Positions 6,087 through 7,968 of a DNA stretch of 7,968 bases are shown piece by piece (positions within the stretch are counted from its first letter, which is position 1; every line of letters starts with the position of its first letter). Made by a program: the position numbers and the translations under genes. The DNA is from an uncultured bacterium (lineage in GTDB: Bacteria; Verrucomicrobiota; Verrucomicrobiia; Opitutales; Intestinicryptomonadaceae). The notes under the pieces were generated by a model that saw only the letters and a program-made list of their open reading frames with translations, was not told where the DNA came from and ran no database searches. The stretch covers positions 1 to 7,968 of the forward strand of contig CAJMOT010000106.1 of NCBI GenBank assembly GCA_905214995.1, written 5' to 3'.

Positions 6087-6115
6087 TTGACTTTCAATTC
6101 CGCCTCCGGTACCTT
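6087..6115 (+). promoter_or_regulatory. Probable promoter of the 488-residue exported protein
   Basis: TTGACT (6087-6092, 5 of 6 to consensus) is followed after 17 bp by TACCTT (6110-6115, 3 of 6). Transcription would start near 6122, just before the Shine-Dalgarno sequence. It lies in the same 107-bp gap as the minus-strand M14 promoter, with the two -35 boxes 17 bp apart. Confidence 0.45.
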
Positions 6116-6125
6116 TCGGCAACCT

Positions 6126-6132
6126 GGAGAGG
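6126..6132 (+). promoter_or_regulatory. Strong ribosome binding site that fixes the start at 6141
   Basis: GGAGAGG lies 8 bp before the ATG at 6141. It is the only textbook Shine-Dalgarno sequence in front of any gene here and rules out the in-frame ATG at 6024, which lies upstream of the promoter boxes. Confidence 0.85.
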
Positions 6133-6140
6133 ATTTGCAT

Positions 6141-7607
6141 ATGAAATTGAAATTCGCGTTTATTGCGGCGGCCGCGATGTCGGCTTGCGGCGCGTTTGCC
6201 GGCGGCGGGGAGGGGAGGGCGCCGCATTACGGGCTCGACGACTACCGCAACTACTACGGCTCGTGGGCGGCGACGTCGCCGAGGGAGTCGTTGCAGTTCG
6301 CCAAGAACATGGGGTACAGGTATGTGCTGTACATGCCGGGCATGGAAAATTTTAAGGAGTCCGACGGGCTTTGGTTCGTGTTTGAAACTCCGGAGTACAT
6401 GACGTACAGCCGCACGATAGACGCCAAGAAGAAGCATTCCAAAAAGCAGATAGCCGAGTGGGAGGAGATTTGCGCCGTAAAGGACGCCTCGCGCCCGTTC
6501 CCCGACAATATCGCCACCGGCTGGTTCTGGGACATATGGGAGGCCGACATCTCCGGCGATAAAATGCCGTATTCGTCGTTCAGCGCGCAGCTCAATTTCC
6601 AAAAGAAGTCCGTAATCGACAGGACAGTCAAAAAGATAGTCGAGCGCGCCAAGGCGGTGACGGGCAGAAACCCCAAGTTCAAATTCGGAGGGTGCTCGTG
6701 GGACGTGCCGGATCCGACGGGCGATTTCTACGGAATTTCCCCCGACTGGAAGAGGCCCCGTCAAGTCGGCCTGAAGTTTTGGACGGGGAAGGACAGCGTT
6801 TCCGTCCGCGAGGGCGAAAAGCTCGACTATCCAACCTACACCGAGGGGACGCTGCGGTATCTTTGCGCGCTCCGCAGGGCTGTCCGAGCTTTGAATCCAG
6901 ACGCGAAGTTCATAATGGACCCGTGGCTGATATACCGCGACTATGTAAAGCACATAGTCGACGGGGGCTACAATACGCCCGAGTTCGCCGACGCCATGCC
7001 GGATCTTCTGATGTCCGAAAGCCCGGCGCCGGATTTCGCGACGGATTCGCGCAATTTTGAGGGCGGGATAACCGACCCTTCGAGGGTCGCGACTTCGAGC
7101 GACTTGTCGTCTTACGACTACGCGCGGGAAATACGCAACGTTGGGCTGGCGGCGGCGGCGGGCTCGTGGAGCGCGTGGTTCGGCAATCCGTGCCCCACGA
7201 TGAAGAGCATACGCGACGTGCCGCCGCGCATGAAAATAGCGCGCGCCCTCGCAACTTGGGAGAACCTGAACGACACGCCGCTGTCCAAGCGCAAATACGA
7301 TCCGGAAAAGAACGCCTACGACAGCCCGACGGCGCACATCTGCGCGGACTGCGTGTGGGCGACGCATCCGGAGACAAAGCGCATCTTCTTCTGCATGACT
7401 TCCCCCGCCGGCGAAGTGAGGATCACGGAGGGTTGCGAAGTCGGGAGGATATATGCGCTCGATTCGGTTTTCGGAGAATACCGATGGGCCAAGCTCGATA
7501 AAGTTTTCAACGTTTCCGGCGGGAAAATACGCATGAAAGACGGCGGAAAATACGTTTCGGGCGAGGGATTTTCGGCGGTTTTGAAAAAGGCGCGGGAAAA
7601 AAATTAA
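6141..7607 (+). CDS. Exported protein of unrecognised family, possibly a glycoside-hydrolase-like barrel
   Basis: This 488-residue protein has a signal peptide (MKLKFAFIAAAAMSACGAFA, cleavage before GGGEG). The MSAC at 13-16 could instead be a weak lipobox, which would make it a lipoprotein. I do not recognise the family. The mature part looks like an alpha/beta barrel: ESLQFAKNMGYRYVLYMPGMENF (50-71), a long acidic and aromatic insert (NIATGWFWDIWEAD, 123-136), FKFGGCSWDVPDPTGDFYG (180-198), AKFIMDPWLIYRDY (255-268) and PDLLMSESPAPDF (287-299). Acidic residues at strand ends (D188, D260, E293) are candidate catalytic groups. From about 395 on it becomes beta-rich (CADCVWATHPETKRIFFCMTS, EVRITEGCEVGRIYAL), like the C-terminal sandwich domain of many glycoside hydrolases. 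Six cysteines lie in the mature C-terminal two thirds. Glycan binding or cleavage is an inference from layout and export only. It is divergent from the M14 peptidase gene. Confidence 0.82.
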   Translation: MKLKFAFIAAAAMSACGAFAGGGEGRAPHYGLDDYRNYYGSWAATSPRESLQFAKNMGYRYVLYMPGMENFKESDGLWFVFETPEYMTYSRTIDAKKKHSKKQIAEWEEICAVKDASRPFPDNIATGWFWDIWEADISGDKMPYSSFSAQLNFQKKSVIDRTVKKIVERAKAVTGRNPKFKFGGCSWDVPDPTGDFYGISPDWKRPRQVGLKFWTGKDSVSVREGEKLDYPTYTEGTLRYLCALRRAVRALNPDAKFIMDPWLIYRDYVKHIVDGGYNTPEFADAMPDLLMSESPAPDFATDSRNFEGGITDPSRVATSSDLSSYDYAREIRNVGLAAAAGSWSAWFGNPCPTMKSIRDVPPRMKIARALATWENLNDTPLSKRKYDPEKNAYDSPTAHICADCVWATHPETKRIFFCMTSPAGEVRITEGCEVGRIYALDSVFGEYRWAKLDKVFNVSGGKIRMKDGGKYVSGEGFSAVLKKAREKN

Positions 7608-7718
7608 GGGTATTGGAGCGCGTTTCGGAGCCTCCGGCGCGGGGTCTTTCAAGTGCCGCGCCCGGATGTCCGCGCGCGACGGGTTTGCGGATAGGGGCTC
7701 CGGCGGGGCGGCGGCGTC
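7608..7718. other. Intergenic region before birA, with a GC hairpin
   Basis: No protein-like frame is present. GGCGCGG (7636-7642) and CCGCGCC (7656-7662) can form a 7-bp stem with a 13-nt loop. No T-run follows, so it is at best a weak or factor-assisted end for the upstream gene. Confidence 0.35.
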
Positions 7719-7748
7719 TTGACACTTTTCCCGCCCGCGCTTTATTTT
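7719..7748 (+). promoter_or_regulatory. birA: birA promoter with a perfect -35 box, leaderless type
   Basis: TTGACA (7719-7724, perfect consensus) is followed after 18 bp by TATTTT (7743-7748, 4 of 6). Only 7 bp (CATTTTG) separate the -10 box from the ATG at 7756, so transcription should start at the start codon. There is no Shine-Dalgarno sequence. Confidence 0.6.
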
Positions 7749-7755
7749 CATTTTG

Positions 7756-7968
7756 ATGGAAGAAAATTTTTCTGAAGTTTCGCGCTTTGCGGCCGAATTT
7801 TCCGCGCGCCTCGCCGCCCGCGGGACGGCTTGCGCGGCAATCGTCCGCGGCTGTCTCGACAGCACCAATTCGGAGGGGCTGCGGCTTTTGCGCTCCAAAT
7901 CCGCCCGCCCGCCGTTTGCGGTGGCGGCCCTGCGCCAGAGCGCGGGGCGCGGGAGGCTCGGCAGGGGG
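7756..7968 (+). CDS. birA: Biotin-protein ligase, N-terminal part (runs off the window)
   Basis: The frame is open from the ATG to the window edge, giving 71 residues. The LDSTNSEGLRLL segment (34-45) is the conserved D/S-T-N motif at the start of the ligase catalytic domain. RQSAGRGRLGRG (60-71) is the Q-x-x-G-R-G-R-x-G-R biotinyl-AMP binding loop. The enzyme activates biotin with ATP and transfers it to a lysine of carboxylase carrier proteins in the cytoplasm. Only about 33 residues precede the ligase motif, too few for the winged-helix DNA-binding domain of E. coli BirA, so this is a single-function ligase without repressor activity. The next expected motif (the Trp after GR) lies outside the window. 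Confidence 0.93.
   Translation, partial: MEENFSEVSRFAAEFSARLAARGTACAAIVRGCLDSTNSEGLRLLRSKSARPPFAVAALRQSAGRGRLGRG

Noticed and set aside
6024..6140. Upstream in-frame start for the 488-residue protein
   Set aside because: The added residues lie upstream of and across the promoter and Shine-Dalgarno sequence and bury the signal peptide inside the protein.
7636..7662. 7-bp GC hairpin after the 488-residue protein gene as an intrinsic terminator
   Set aside because: The loop is 13 nt and no T-run follows, so only a weak structure was recorded.
6030..7898. 622-codon open frame on the minus strand opposite the 488-residue exported protein
   Set aside because: It is Arg/Ala/Pro-rich with no recognisable motif, runs through the birA promoter, and is explained by strong G/C third-position bias of the plus-strand gene, which has a signal peptide, promoter and ribosome site.

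Overview
This 8-kb, GC-rich window is bacterial chromosome from what looks like a member of the Verrucomicrobiota, most likely an Opitutae-type organism. That placement is an inference from the style of the housekeeping proteins (beta clamp, HisI), the high density of exported carbohydrate-related proteins and the scarcity of Shine-Dalgarno sequences; there is no rRNA or other decisive marker here. No tRNA, rRNA, CRISPR array, insertion sequence or phage gene was seen.

Left block, minus strand (about 3320 down to 1): hisI (phosphoribosyl-AMP cyclohydrolase) is followed by dnaN (DNA polymerase III beta clamp) and a strong intrinsic terminator. Beyond the terminator come an unrecognised three-helix membrane protein and, overlapping it by ATGA, the start of an exported DUF4838-type protein that runs off the window. 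The HisI protein has an unusual metal-site motif, NCEQN in place of DCDxD.

Middle (about 3283-3909): a short gene for a 74-residue single-helix membrane protein is divergent from hisI and has its own terminator. A gene-free stretch follows, with a second strong terminator formed by a perfect 24-bp palindrome that serves the minus-strand genes to its right.

Right block (about 3910-7607): a divergent cluster of three exported proteins. On the minus strand lie an M14-type zinc carboxypeptidase and, 57 bp downstream, an exported AP-endonuclease/xylose-isomerase-type TIM barrel. On the plus strand lies a 488-residue exported protein of unrecognised family that may be a glycoside-hydrolase-like barrel. 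The 107 bp between the two gene starts can hold a promoter in each direction. The cluster is plausibly a small unit for handling an extracellular or periplasmic glycan or glycopeptide, but the substrate cannot be read from the sequence.

Right edge: the first 71 codons of a biotin-protein ligase (birA without an N-terminal DNA-binding domain), preceded by a promoter with a perfect TTGACA box.

A recurring theme is that hisI, the M14 peptidase and birA each have promoter-like boxes ending only 7-9 bp before the ATG and no Shine-Dalgarno sequence, suggesting leaderless mRNAs. Only the 488-residue protein has a textbook ribosome binding site. No clearly new multi-gene system could be demonstrated; the most interesting items are the unrecognised exported protein with its divergent partners, the membrane protein/DUF4838 pair, the HisI variant and the leaderless-promoter pattern.
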